A DNA stretch of 64,000 nucleotides from LVI-A0039 sp033105485 (GTDB taxonomy: Bacteria; Bacillota_I; Bacilli_A; UBA3375): assembly GCA_033105485.1 (NCBI GenBank), contig CP136956.1, forward strand, positions 124,001 through 188,000, in the 5' to 3' direction. This document shows positions 52,771-62,140 of the stretch, one piece after another. The notes beneath the pieces are model-generated. The model did no database searches. It saw only the letters and a list, made by a program, of their open reading frames with translations, and was not told the origin of the DNA. The translations under genes and the position numbers were made by a program. Position 1 is the first letter of the stretch. Each line of letters starts with the position of its first letter.

Positions 52771-54381
52771 TTATTTCCTACTTTCTTCAATTAGTGTTTT
52801 CGCATGAGCAATCGCTTCATCACTAGTTACACTTCCTGAAATCATCTTTGCTAGTGCATTCGGTTTTTGCTCTTCATTAAGAAGAGTTGCACTACTTGTT
52901 GTAACTGCTCCAGTTGTTTGTTTAGCAATCACAAAATGATTTTGACTAATTGCAGCTACTTGCGCTAAGTGAGTAACTACTAATAGTTTATGATTGTTGC
53001 TTATTGCTTTCATCATTGCAGCCATTTCAGTTGCAACATGACCACTAACTCCTGTATCGATTTCATCAAAAATAATAAAGCTACTTGCGCTATTTAAACT
53101 ACAAACATATTCAACTGCTAATAAGAATCTTGCAATTTCTCCACCTGAAGCTGTTTTATGAATTAATGTATAGTTCCCACCTTCATTCATACGCACTTCA
53201 AAGTTACAAGTATCGATTCCAGTTGAACTTAGTTCACTAGTTTCTAACGAAACTCTAAAATCACTCTCAACTAGAGATAATTGCTTTAGGCTACTATTTA
53301 CTTGTTCGACAAAGTTTGGAATAACACTTGCACGTTTTTTACTTATTTTAGTTGCAACCTTAATTGTCGCTTGTCTTTGTCTTTCAAGTTTATTAGCGCA
53401 GTTGACAATATCACTGTCGATACTATCTAAGGTTTGATACTCTGCTTCTAACTCCTCTTTAAACTGTGATAACTTATCAAGTTCAACATTATACTTACGA
53501 GCTAAACGTCTTGCCATTGAGATATAGTCTGTTATGTAGTTTAGACGATTTTCATCAATTGGCTCACTTGCTTTTGCTATTTCAAAGCTAACTTCATCAA
53601 CATTGATAAGCGCATTATTTAACAGTTCTAAATGGCTGTCTAGTTCTATTGTACTTATTAATTGGTTAAGGGCATTAGATGCAATTTCGAACTGACTACT
53701 CGCTTCTTGATTAACACGCATATTACTAGCTTGATTATCAAGTTCTTTTTTCTCAATTAAAAGTTGATCAATATCAACTTCACTATCAACATCACGCATA
53801 TCTTTTAAACGCATTTCCAATAACTCTTGACGTTCATCTTTTAATAAAGATTGTTTTTGTAACTGTTCGTGCTCACGTTTTAAACTTAAGTAGTCAGTGT
53901 ATAACTGATTATACTCAGTAAATAAATTGTCTTCGTCTAGTTGGCTATCAATAATTTGTAAATAGCTATTTTCATTTTTAAACTTAGCAACACTATATTG
54001 AGAATAAATAGTTATTAAATCTTCAAAAATAGTTTGTAATGTTGATAAGTTTACTAACTCACCATTAATTCTTATTTTATTCTTCCCACTAGGTGAAATT
54101 GAACGCATAACTTCAACTTCATCATCGAAATCAATTTGTTCACGTTCTAGACGTTTAGCAAGTTCTGGAGTAAGCTCAACATTTAGAGTTACTGTAATAC
54201 TTTTAGTCTTATCTAAGAACATATCGCTATTTGCTCTTGTTCCTAAACCAAATCTAATACTATTAATAATAACTGATTTACCACTACCAGTATCACCGGT
54301 TAAAACATTAATCTGCTCATCAAACTCAATTACTTGACTCTCTACTAAAACAAAGTTCTCAATTTTAATACGCTTGATCAT
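52771..54381 (-). CDS. recN: DNA repair protein RecN
   Basis: 536 residues, SMC-like. Walker A GDTGSGKSVIIN (30-41), long coiled-coil arms (about 150-360), signature TASGGEIARFLLAVE and Walker B FIIFDEIDTGVSG. It tethers ends at double-strand breaks early in recombination. Slightly shorter than the usual 550-570. It follows the tlyA gene by 8 bases, the conserved tlyA-recN pair (argR missing). Confidence 0.94.
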   Translation of the reverse strand: MIKRIKIENFVLVESQVIEFDEQINVLTGDTGSGKSVIINSIRFGLGTRANSDMFLDKTKSITVTLNVELTPELAKRLEREQIDFDDEVEVMRSISPSGKNKIRINGELVNLSTLQTIFEDLITIYSQYSVAKFKNENSYLQIIDSQLDEDNLFTEYNQLYTDYLSLKREHEQLQKQSLLKDERQELLEMRLKDMRDVDSEVDIDQLLIEKKELDNQASNMRVNQEASSQFEIASNALNQLISTIELDSHLELLNNALINVDEVSFEIAKASEPIDENRLNYITDYISMARRLARKYNVELDKLSQFKEELEAEYQTLDSIDSDIVNCANKLERQRQATIKVATKISKKRASVIPNFVEQVNSSLKQLSLVESDFRVSLETSELSSTGIDTCNFEVRMNEGGNYTLIHKTASGGEIARFLLAVEYVCSLNSASSFIIFDEIDTGVSGHVATEMAAMMKAISNNHKLLVVTHLAQVAAISQNHFVIAKQTTGAVTTSSATLLNEEQKPNALAKMISGSVTSDEAIAHAKTLIEESRK

Positions 54382-54389
54382 TTTGCCTC

Positions 54390-55184
54390 CTATTTTAACT
54401 TATCAACTACAGTTTCAATTAAGTTATCTTCAATTGATGTTCCACCTTTAGAAACACTTACTAGGAATTCAATGTTTCCTTTTCCACCTTTGATTGGACT
54501 CACTGTTAGTTCATTAATATATAAACCATGTGATTCAAATTCACTTTTCATATCATGTAATAATGGACGGTAAACTTCAAAATCAGTAATAACTCCTTTG
54601 TTATTTCTAACAACATCTTTACCAACTTCGAATTGGGGTTTAATTAAACAAATGAATTTCCCATCTTCTTTTAATAACTTAGCAACATTTGCTAATAATA
54701 ACTTAATCGAGATAAATGATACATCCATCGTAATAAAGTCGAATAAATGTGGAAAATCACTAGTTTCAACTGTTCTAAAGTTTGTTTGTTCCATAACAGT
54801 TACACGTTCATCAACACGTAATTTGTAAACTAACTGATTTGTCCCTACATCTAAAGCTACAACGTGGTCCATTCCATGTTGTAATGCACAGTCAGTAAAT
54901 CCTCCTGTTGAGCTACCAACATCTAACATTTGTTTACCTTGAACATCTAAGTTCCAAATCTTAATTGCTTTTTCTAGTTTTAAACCTGCACGAGAAACGT
55001 AAGGACATTCCTTACCTTTCACTACGATATTTGCTAATTGTTCTTCTGTGAACTTTTCACTTGCTTTATTAACACGTTCGCTTCCAATATAAACAATTCC
55101 TGCCATTACACTTCGCTTTGCTTTTTCTCGTGAGTCTACAAGCCCACTATCTGCTAAATATTGATCTACTCTAATTTTTGCCAT
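54390..55184 (-). CDS. tlyA: TlyA-family rRNA 2'-O-methyltransferase
   Basis: 264 residues. S4 RNA-binding domain at the N terminus (RVDQYLADSGLVDSREKAKRSVMAG), then a FtsJ-like methyltransferase: MLDVGSSTGGFTDCALQ (SAM), DVSFISIKL and CLIKPQFE. Homologues methylate the ribose in 16S and 23S rRNA, which affects capreomycin sensitivity. Overlaps the hydrolase gene by 14 bases. Confidence 0.9.
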   Translation of the reverse strand: MAKIRVDQYLADSGLVDSREKAKRSVMAGIVYIGSERVNKASEKFTEEQLANIVVKGKECPYVSRAGLKLEKAIKIWNLDVQGKQMLDVGSSTGGFTDCALQHGMDHVVALDVGTNQLVYKLRVDERVTVMEQTNFRTVETSDFPHLFDFITMDVSFISIKLLLANVAKLLKEDGKFICLIKPQFEVGKDVVRNNKGVITDFEVYRPLLHDMKSEFESHGLYINELTVSPIKGGKGNIEFLVSVSKGGTSIEDNLIETVVDKLK

Positions 55185-56013
55185 TTATATCCTTTTCTAC
55201 TATATTACATATATCTTTAATTAAAACCATTTTATCAATATCATTATGAACTTCATGGTATGAGTTTGGGTAAACAATAACCTGTGCTTTAGGTGCCCAT
55301 TTAGTTATATATCTATAGTTCAACCCATTGTTTGTAAAAGTATCAGTCATCCCTGAAACTAATAACAAATCATATTTACGTAATTTTTTGTAAACTTCTT
55401 TACTATTTGCATTAATAGTCATTTCTAATAATGCGTTTAGTGCTCTGTTGGTGAACTTTTGATTATTTAACTTACTAGACTTAAATAACTCTACTACTTC
55501 ACTTTGGCTCGATAACCATGCTTTATCAGTAAGTCCGATATCAGCTGCTTTCTTGTCAAATGTTAAATAGTTCATCTTATCTGATACTTTATCTTTAGAT
55601 AATACCGTAAGAGCAGCAAGTCCTCCATATGCTGAAACTCGATCAGCATATGATAATACTGGGGCTCCGCTTAAAATAAGTTTTGTTTCATGCTTAATGT
55701 AAACTAATAAATTTCTTACTACAATTGAACCCATTGAATGAGCAAAGATAGTTACATCATCATATTTTCCTTGAGCATACATAAGCACTTCTTTTGTTGT
55801 ATCTAAGATTTGATTATAATCAAAATCAACATCTTTACCAGTTTCATGTCCCGGATGATTATATGTAATTACATTGTACTTATCGTTTAATGCATTTACT
55901 AACGTTGAATACCTAAGTGCTCCCTCACTTGCACCGTGAACAAAAACAATAACCTTATCACTGTCTGTTTCATATTCATTAAATTCCACTTCATTAATAA
56001 CCCTTTTATTCAC
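55171..56013 (-). CDS. Alpha/beta hydrolase (lysophospholipase-like)
   Basis: 280 residues. VIVFVHGASEGALRY (oxyanion HG), nucleophile Ser in FAHSMGSIV, probable Asp in VSGMTDTFTN and His in NSYHEVHND complete the triad. Substrate unknown; monoglyceride lipase-type sequence. The start codon is GTG at 56013, overlapping the 44-residue YolD-like gene by 8 bases, so translation is likely coupled. A cytoplasmic enzyme without signal peptide. Confidence 0.85.
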   Translation of the reverse strand: MNKRVINEVEFNEYETDSDKVIVFVHGASEGALRYSTLVNALNDKYNVITYNHPGHETGKDVDFDYNQILDTTKEVLMYAQGKYDDVTIFAHSMGSIVVRNLLVYIKHETKLILSGAPVLSYADRVSAYGGLAALTVLSKDKVSDKMNYLTFDKKAADIGLTDKAWLSSQSEVVELFKSSKLNNQKFTNRALNALLEMTINANSKEVYKKLRKYDLLLVSGMTDTFTNNGLNYRYITKWAPKAQVIVYPNSYHEVHNDIDKMVLIKDICNIVEKDINGKN

Positions 56014-56140
56014 GACTATCTTTCTCTTCCACTTTCTTGTTTTTCTCTTTAAGTTGCATTGTAAATTCAGGAAGAGAATTAAATGGTGCCCATTTAATAA
56101 TTCCTCGTGGTTTATGCTTTAATTGATCGCTACGATTCAT
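56006..56140 (-). CDS. Small YolD-like protein, 44 residues
   Basis: A 44-residue basic peptide starting MNRSDQLKHKPRGIIKW and containing RGIIKWAPFNSLPEF, the conserved core of YolD-like proteins (RGxIKWxPAxxLPE). Full YolD proteins are about 100 residues, so this is a shortened version. In Bacillus, yolD lies beside the Y-family polymerase gene uvrX; here a UvrX-type polymerase is 1.4 kb upstream in the same direction. SD AAGGAAGGG precedes the ATG. Too short to appear in most automatic gene lists. Confidence 0.7.
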   Translation of the reverse strand: MNRSDQLKHKPRGIIKWAPFNSLPEFTMQLKEKNKKVEEKDSRE

Positions 56141-56203
56141 ACCCTTCCTTTCGTATATATTTTACCACAATTTCAGTATCATTTAGCCCAAGGTTTATAA
56201 ATA

Positions 56204-56240
56204 AGAAAAAACTACCTTACCATCAATTGATAAAGTAGCC
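56204..56240 (-). terminator. Terminator after the TlpA-like gene
   Basis: CTACTTTA and TAAGGTAG arms (two G-U pairs) around an inner TCAATTGA, then TTTTTTC on the minus strand. Confidence 0.7.
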
Positions 56241-56250
56241 TTATATTTTG

Positions 56251-56889
56251 TTATTCTTTTCTTTCTTCTAAAATTTGTGGATTATACTCTGCATCATTTG
56301 TATTAAATAAAATATCCATATCAACTTCTTCAGTTTTCCCTTTAATTACTGCATTCTCATCTAAGATAATATTTGTTGGAGTTGCAAGAACTCCTCCAAA
56401 ATCAGTGGCAATAACATTTCCTTCATCCCAGAATGTTGGGAATACATAATCCTTTTCCCCAACATAGTTCTGAGCTTGTTCTTTATTAGTAGTACGGACT
56501 CCATCAGATGATGAGTAATCTACAAATACAACTGCTGCCCCATAATTATCTGGTAAATCCTTATAATACTCGTTTAGTTTTTCATCTTGACGTTCACAGT
56601 CTGGACACCAGTCAACTGCTAAACTAAGAATAAACTTGTCTTTTCCTTTTAACATCTCATATAAATATTCAGTTTCTCCATCAAATGTTTTTAGTTCTAA
56701 ATTAGGAACTTGGTTTCCTACATTAAACCCTTGAACACGCTTATCACTAATTGTACATCCTTCTCCAAGTCCACATACTGCTGCATCTTCATCACTTAGT
56801 GGTACAGCTGGTGTTGGTTTTAATACAAAGTAACCACCAGCTAGCACTAAAACTGCCACTATAATAATTGCTATAATTGTTTTTTTCAT
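56251..56889 (-). CDS. Membrane-anchored TlpA-like thioredoxin-fold protein
   Basis: 212 residues from ATG at 56889 (AAGGGGAAG upstream). One N-terminal helix (3-23) anchors the protein outside. Redoxin fold with active site WCPDC (94-98), a cis-Pro loop near ATPTNI, and two extra Cys at 39 and 45 before the fold. It is likely a thiol-disulfide reductase or oxidase of exported proteins. Two bases short of overlapping the stop of the CHFC protein upstream, so the two form a redox pair in one operon. Its partner DsbD/CcdA is not in the window. Confidence 0.8.
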   Translation of the reverse strand: MKKTIIAIIIVAVLVLAGGYFVLKPTPAVPLSDEDAAVCGLGEGCTISDKRVQGFNVGNQVPNLELKTFDGETEYLYEMLKGKDKFILSLAVDWCPDCERQDEKLNEYYKDLPDNYGAAVVFVDYSSSDGVRTTNKEQAQNYVGEKDYVFPTFWDEGNVIATDFGGVLATPTNIILDENAVIKGKTEEVDMDILFNTNDAEYNPQILEERKE

Positions 56890-56896
56890 CTTCCCC

Positions 56897-57394
56897 TTAC
56901 TTTCCGTATCTTGAAGGATCAAACGTTAATCCTAATTCGAATTGTTGATTTATATTTTCCATAAGTGTGAATACATCTGAACCAACTTCGTATTCAGCTA
57001 ATTTTCCATCTTCTACATAAGCCATCGTTGGCGTTCCTGTAACTTGAATATTTTTTGCATCTGTCACATCAACATTTTGTGGATCATACGTTGGGTCTGA
57101 AGTCCACGCATTAGCGTTTGCTGATGACTTCATATCAACTAGCACTAAATTAACTTTATCACTAGCTTCTGTAGCAAAATATAAATCTGTTACTTGATCT
57201 TTAATCGAGTTACAGAAGTGACATGTATCTTGATAGTAATAATAGATTGTTGGTGTTGTTGGATCATCTAGCACCTCATCATAATTTACATGCGGTGTAT
57301 CCGTATAAATATTAAACTTTCCGGCTGTCGCAAATACTAATCCTCCGATTAGTATTACTAATATCGCCATTAACGATATTACAATTTTCTTCAT
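56897..57394 (-). CDS. Membrane-anchored thioredoxin-like protein (CHFC)
   Basis: 165 residues from ATG at 57394 (GAGGAG 5 bases upstream). One N-terminal helix (4-24), then a thioredoxin fold with active site CHFC (58-61) in YYYYQDTCHFCNSI and cis-Pro in VTGTPTMAY. Active site and size resemble BdbA/thioredoxin-like reductases of Gram-positives. It works outside the membrane, probably together with the TlpA-like gene that follows. Confidence 0.8.
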   Translation of the reverse strand: MKKIVISLMAILVILIGGLVFATAGKFNIYTDTPHVNYDEVLDDPTTPTIYYYYQDTCHFCNSIKDQVTDLYFATEASDKVNLVLVDMKSSANANAWTSDPTYDPQNVDVTDAKNIQVTGTPTMAYVEDGKLAEYEVGSDVFTLMENINQQFELGLTFDPSRYGK

Positions 57395-57497
57395 TTTCTT
57401 CTCCTCTATGCACTTGTTGTAAATACACTTTTTTGTATACTGTAATAGTATATACAATTTTATGTATCTTTGCAACAAAATATTCAAAAAAAAGAAT

Positions 57498-57533
57498 ATA
57501 AAAAAAGCAAGCTATTCTTCTAGCTTACTTTTG
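57498..57533 (-). terminator. Terminator of the Y-family polymerase gene
   Basis: GTAAGCTA-GAAGAA-TAGCTTGC stem followed by TTTTTTTATA on the minus strand. The stop codon of the polymerase lies in the stem. Confidence 0.85.
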
Positions 57534-58816
57534 GCAACTGCATTATGTCCACCAATTAACTGGTTTCGTTCATATCCGGTAGCATTTTTAAACTTACTAT
57601 TAGCAGTCATAACACTACTCTTACCATACTTACTTCTAATTTTAAGTAATGCTTCATCTAAGTTTGCTCGCTTTGGTGCATTTTTATTAAACAAGTCCAT
57701 TTGCTCATACTGATTATCGCTAAGTCCAGTTAGTGAAATACTTATTTTTCGAACTCCAATTCCACGTGGATAGATCTCATTGAAGACATTTGTAAATTCA
57801 TCTTTAATATAATTATAATCACTTGTTGGGGCTCCAAGTTTTAAACTCTTATGGACTCCACCTTTATAGAATTTCTTATTAAAACCAAGTGACAACGCAA
57901 TCCCACTACATTTATATTCATAGTTACGCAGCTTTAAAACCGTATCGAAAATCATTTCAATAATAATATTTAATAACTCATCATCAAAACGATCATCTTG
58001 TAAAGTTTGTCCAACTCCTAGACTTTTATGCCCTTCAAGCTGATGTCCATCTTGAACCCGACTTAAATCAATACCATTAGCATGTAATACCAACTCTTCA
58101 CCGATTACACCCATCTTTTTATTAATAACTTCAAGAGGGAACTTTGCAAGTTCACCCATACTTGTAATTCCCATTTTACGTAATGTACGTGCGCGCCCTT
58201 GTCCAATTCCCCATACTTTTGTAAAGTCAGTAATCGGCCATAGTTTTTCCGTAAAATTTTCATAAGTCCAAATTGCAATCTGATTTGGCGTATGTTTACT
58301 TTCTATATCTAAAGCAAATTTAGATAAGACCATATTCGGTCCATACCCAATTGTTACATGTAATCCTAGTTCACGGAATATCTTACGTTTAATTGCAAGT
58401 GCCATCTTTTCAGGAGTTGTATTATATAACGTCAGGTAATTAGTAATATCAATGAATGTTTCATCAATCGAATATACATACATATCCTCATCATCAAATA
58501 GAGTACGGTATATACTATTTATCTTTAAACTATAATCAACATACTTTTGCATACTTGGCTTAACAATAATAAGTTCTTTACGCAATTTAGGATCAATTTC
58601 ATATAAACGTCCACGTGAACTTAGTCCTGCTTTTTTAGCCGGTGGAGTTGCTGCTAAAGTAACACTACCTTCACCACGTTCAACATCAGCAACAACTAAC
58701 ATTACTTTCTTGGCATCTAAACCACGTTCGACACATTCAACAGAGGCATAAAATGACATTAAATCAATACAAATTATGTGTCGATGCTCACGTAAATCTT
58801 CAAACATTTCATTCAT
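57512..58816 (-). CDS. Y-family DNA polymerase (UvrX/UmuC type)
   Basis: 434 residues. Palm motifs: CIDLMSFYASVECVERG (first Asp of the metal site) and YSIDETFIDIT (Asp-Glu). DNA-binding HhH segment VWGIGQGRARTLRKMGI, little finger, and beta-clamp box QMDLF near 388, ending with the GGHN tail typical of UvrX. It copies past lesions with low fidelity. A LexA box (GAACN4GTTC) was not found upstream, so regulation is unclear. A TTGACT -35 and TAAAAT -10 are present. Confidence 0.9.
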   Translation of the reverse strand: MNEMFEDLREHRHIICIDLMSFYASVECVERGLDAKKVMLVVADVERGEGSVTLAATPPAKKAGLSSRGRLYEIDPKLRKELIIVKPSMQKYVDYSLKINSIYRTLFDDEDMYVYSIDETFIDITNYLTLYNTTPEKMALAIKRKIFRELGLHVTIGYGPNMVLSKFALDIESKHTPNQIAIWTYENFTEKLWPITDFTKVWGIGQGRARTLRKMGITSMGELAKFPLEVINKKMGVIGEELVLHANGIDLSRVQDGHQLEGHKSLGVGQTLQDDRFDDELLNIIIEMIFDTVLKLRNYEYKCSGIALSLGFNKKFYKGGVHKSLKLGAPTSDYNYIKDEFTNVFNEIYPRGIGVRKISISLTGLSDNQYEQMDLFNKNAPKRANLDEALLKIRSKYGKSSVMTANSKFKNATGYERNQLIGGHNAVAKSKLEE

Positions 58817-58841
58817 TATGCCTCCTTTTTATTAGGTATAT

Positions 58842-58868
58842 ATTTTATCACAAATCAGATTTAGTCAA
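58842..58868 (-). promoter_or_regulatory. Promoter of the Y-family polymerase gene
   Basis: TTGACT (58863-58868), 15-base spacer, TGA-TAAAAT (58842-58847) on the minus strand. Short spacer but TG-extended. Confidence 0.5.
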
Positions 58869-58877
58869 TATAAAATA

Positions 58878-58908
58878 GAAAAAAGAGCAAAGTATTTCTA
58901 CTTTACTC
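58878..58908 (-). terminator. Terminator of the ubiD-ubiA-ubiX operon
   Basis: GAGTAAAGTA-GAAA-TACTTTGCTC, a 10-bp stem with a GAAA tetraloop, followed by TTTTTTC. The ubiX stop codon TAG is within it. Confidence 0.9.
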
Positions 58909-59461
58909 CCCACTTAATTTCATCAGGTAAATCAATGTTTAAATATTTTAAATTTCTAAACACCATATCATCTACTACTTGTTCTAAACTTTCACGTTTA
59001 TTATAAAAACTTGGAACTTGGAACACTAAAAATGTACTCTGATTATTTAAAATAGATAAGTTACGCAAATGAATATCATTTAATGGTGATTCACGAAGAC
59101 ATAGAACTAAGTCTTTCTTCTCTTTTAAAAATACATCTGCAGCTCTTATTAATAAATTATTAGAAGTTCCATTCGCAATATTTCCTACCGTTCCCATTGA
59201 ACATGGAACAATAATCATCTTATCGTAGTCACTACTTCCACTTGCAACACTACTGAACATGTTATCTATTTTCTCAACTTTAACATTATCAAAGTTTGAG
59301 ATGAAGTCTTCAAAGTTAATTTCTAACTCATATTTGAAAACTTGACGTCCAGTATCTGTTGCAATTACTAAAACTTGATGATCGAGCTTAGTTAGAATCT
59401 CAATTGTTCTTTTAAACAAAATACTTCCACTCGCTCCTGTTAAACCTACTACAACTTTCAT
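58898..59461 (-). CDS. ubiX: Flavin prenyltransferase UbiX
   Basis: 187 residues. GLTGASGSILFKRTI at the N terminus (FMN site), VPCSMGTVGNIANGTSNNLLIRAADV and LCLRESPLNDIHLRNL (dimethylallyl phosphate site). UbiX attaches a prenyl group to FMN, giving the cofactor of UbiD-type decarboxylases. The matching UbiD is in the same operon, with a UbiA prenyltransferase between them. Confidence 0.93.
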   Translation of the reverse strand: MKVVVGLTGASGSILFKRTIEILTKLDHQVLVIATDTGRQVFKYELEINFEDFISNFDNVKVEKIDNMFSSVASGSSDYDKMIIVPCSMGTVGNIANGTSNNLLIRAADVFLKEKKDLVLCLRESPLNDIHLRNLSILNNQSTFLVFQVPSFYNKRESLEQVVDDMVFRNLKYLNIDLPDEIKWGVK

Positions 59462-59468
59462 TTATCTC

Positions 59469-60359
59469 CTATAAGTAAATATCTAAGATTCCAAAGAAGC
59501 AGATCGTTAGACTTATTACTTGATTTAATTTATAACTAGCTAATTTCATAATCAAATGATTTTTAGTATCAACTACATTATGCTCAATAACGAACACAAC
59601 ACTTGCAATCAATAGCCCAATTATATAAATAATTCCTAAACTAGGACTAAATAAAGCTAGGCTTAACATTAATAACATCATAGTTAAGTGCAATAACTTA
59701 GCAATTAATAATGCTCCCTTAACTCCAAATCCGACAGCCATTGATTTAATGTTATGAGCAACATCATGTTCGTAATCCTGAGTTCCGTAAATCGTATCAA
59801 ATCCTGCATTCCATAATAAGATTGCACTAAATAAGATTACTGGAATCAATTCAAAAGTAAACGTTCCAGCTGCTAAATCAAAACTAAAGAATAAGCCGTT
59901 TGCTGCTATCCATGCTCCAAGAATCGCCATTGCACATGAGAACCCTAAGAATACATGACAGAAAATCGTAAATCTTTTTGTATATGGATAAATTGTAAAG
60001 AAAACAATCGGTATCGGTGATAATACAAAACAAATAAAACTTATTTGACTTGCAGCAACAATATAAATAATGTAGCATACAAACGTAATAATCCACGCTT
60101 CTTTTAAACTTACTTTTTTAGTTTGTAAATGACGATCAGCTGTTCTCGCATTTGCTAAATCAATATGATAATCAGCAATCCGATTCCAAGCATTCGCACC
60201 ATTTCTAGCTCCAAATAACGCAACGATAGCCCATAATAAGACCTTAATATCAATTGCTCCATCTGTTGCTAATAAATATGCAAAGATTGCAAATGGTAAT
60301 GAAAAGATAGTATGCGAAAACATAACTAACTCTCCATAATGTTTAATCTTAGAAAACAT
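59469..60359 (-). CDS. UbiA-family aromatic prenyltransferase
   Basis: About 296 residues from ATG at 60359 (the AT overlaps the end of ubiD; GGTGAT just upstream). Eight or nine membrane helices. First Asp-rich motif NRIADYHID (NxxxDxxxD type) followed by ARTADRHL, second YGTQDYEHDVAHN. It moves a polyprenyl chain to an aromatic acid. Closest by plan to 4-hydroxybenzoate polyprenyltransferases, including MqnP of the futalosine menaquinone pathway. The acceptor is not readable from sequence. Six bases between its stop and ubiX. Confidence 0.85.
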   Translation of the reverse strand: MFSKIKHYGELVMFSHTIFSLPFAIFAYLLATDGAIDIKVLLWAIVALFGARNGANAWNRIADYHIDLANARTADRHLQTKKVSLKEAWIITFVCYIIYIVAASQISFICFVLSPIPIVFFTIYPYTKRFTIFCHVFLGFSCAMAILGAWIAANGLFFSFDLAAGTFTFELIPVILFSAILLWNAGFDTIYGTQDYEHDVAHNIKSMAVGFGVKGALLIAKLLHLTMMLLMLSLALFSPSLGIIYIIGLLIASVVFVIEHNVVDTKNHLIMKLASYKLNQVISLTICFFGILDIYL

Positions 60360-62127
60360 CTTTATCACCAAATTTTTCAGTAACCATTTTAACAATCTCT
60401 TCATCCATAATAATATCGTCTGGCCATTCACGTCCACCGTTTTCAATCGGTAACTTACGTGTTGCATCAATAATTAATTGTTTTCCATTAACTGTAAAGT
60501 CTCGATTTGCATCAATATTATTAAATAGACGCCAAGCGATGTATCCATAACTATCTACATCCGTGTATTGATCAACTACCACTACTAATTTAATTTGAGA
60601 TAACTTGCTATCAGCTATAATAGTTTCTCTAATTACTTTAATCTCTTCAGGAGTATGCTTTTCAATTTGAATTGCAATTGCACAAACTTTATTATCGATC
60701 TCAATTGTTTTGAACTTATTAGCAATATCAATAGTTTCACTACTATCTAAACCAAATAATTTATCTTCAGATTTTAAAGTACTATCAAAACCAACTCTTG
60801 CACCATGATATTTATTTATAGATGAGTGATCTAAAGCATCAAGTGGTCCTTCTGTGATCATTATATCCTCGCTAAAGTCAGTATTACGGATGAATGTTTC
60901 GAAAGCTAATTTGTAATCTCTTAAGTCAATCTTTTGATCATATACTACCATTAATTTTTGATACATCATTTGACCCATACCCCACATTGCATTTACAATT
61001 TTACTCGCATGCTTAGGATAAGCAGTTTCAGCTCTAAGTAATGCTCCATTGTGGAATACTGCTTCAAATGGTAAGTGCATTTCTTTAATCTCAGGAATAG
61101 TTAAAGATAATAATGGTAAGAAAATACGCTCAGTTGCTAAACTTAAATAGCAATCTTCCATCGGCGGCATTCCAACGATAGTTGCATCGAAGATTGGATT
61201 CTTCTTATGAGTAATCTTCTCAACATGGAATACTGGGTACATATCAGCTAGTGAGTAATAACCTGTATGGTCACCAAATGGACCTTCTAAGCGATAATCC
61301 TCATCAATATCTACATATCCTTCAAATACGAATTCACTGTTTGCTGGAATGTAAATATCATTAGTAACACTCTTAACAAGTTGTAGTGGACGCTTACGTA
61401 AGTATGAACTTAACATTGTCTCATCAATCATTTTTGGTAAAGGTGCAGTTGCACTATAAATAGTTGCAGGGTCACTACCAACAACAACACTTACAGGCAT
61501 CTTCTTGATTCCAAGTTTACGATACTTTTCATAAATCTCTTTACCATCTTTATGTAAATGCCAGTGCATTCCAGTAGTTTTCTTATCGAATACTTGCATA
61601 CGGTACATCCCAACATTTTGAGTTCCAGTTTCGGGATCTTTAGTAAATACTAACGGCATTGTGAAGAAACGCCCTCCATCTTGTGGCCAACACTTTAAAA
61701 TTGGAATTCGATCTAAATCTACTTCCTCATCAATTACTTGTTGACATGGTGGAGTACCTACACTTAGTTTAGATGGGAAACTAAAGTATAATCTTGCAAG
61801 TTTCGGCAAGGCCATAACTTGATTGAAAATCCCTTTATAGTTTTGAAGTTCCATGAAGTCGCGGATTCCATCTCCAATATCGTTTAAACTATCTACTTCT
61901 AAAGCCATACACATACGTTTATCGCTTCCGAAAATATTAATACATAACGGGTAGTCACACTCTTCTACGTTTCTAAAAATGATCGCTTTGTTCTTTTCAC
62001 GAGCTTTCATTACACGATCACTAATTTCAGTAATTTCTAAATCACGGCTAACTAGTTCATCAATATAAATTAATTCATCTTCTGCTTCTAATTTCTTTAA
62101 GAAATGCTGTAAATCTTTATATGCCAT
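60349..62127 (-). CDS. UbiD-family prenylated-FMN decarboxylase
   Basis: 592 residues. Conserved UbiD blocks: IPILKCWPQDGGRFFTMPLV, GMYRMQVFDKKTTGMHWHLHKDG, the Mn/prFMN region PANSEFVFEGY and RLEGPFGDHTGYYS with catalytic Glu, and TVNGKQLIIDATRK at the C terminus. It removes carboxylate from aromatic acids with the UbiX-made cofactor. Length fits the menaquinone-type (MqnL-like) decarboxylases, longer than classical UbiD (about 490). It overlaps ubiA by 11 bases. Confidence 0.88.
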   Translation of the reverse strand: MAYKDLQHFLKKLEAEDELIYIDELVSRDLEITEISDRVMKAREKNKAIIFRNVEECDYPLCINIFGSDKRMCMALEVDSLNDIGDGIRDFMELQNYKGIFNQVMALPKLARLYFSFPSKLSVGTPPCQQVIDEEVDLDRIPILKCWPQDGGRFFTMPLVFTKDPETGTQNVGMYRMQVFDKKTTGMHWHLHKDGKEIYEKYRKLGIKKMPVSVVVGSDPATIYSATAPLPKMIDETMLSSYLRKRPLQLVKSVTNDIYIPANSEFVFEGYVDIDEDYRLEGPFGDHTGYYSLADMYPVFHVEKITHKKNPIFDATIVGMPPMEDCYLSLATERIFLPLLSLTIPEIKEMHLPFEAVFHNGALLRAETAYPKHASKIVNAMWGMGQMMYQKLMVVYDQKIDLRDYKLAFETFIRNTDFSEDIMITEGPLDALDHSSINKYHGARVGFDSTLKSEDKLFGLDSSETIDIANKFKTIEIDNKVCAIAIQIEKHTPEEIKVIRETIIADSKLSQIKLVVVVDQYTDVDSYGYIAWRLFNNIDANRDFTVNGKQLIIDATRKLPIENGGREWPDDIIMDEEIVKMVTEKFGDKDVF

Positions 62128-62140
62128 TTCTCTCCTTTTT

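Noticed and set aside
57479..57500. ATATTC-8A-GAATAT inverted repeat
   Set aside because: Mostly A/T run next to the polymerase terminator; no gene on the plus strand ends there.
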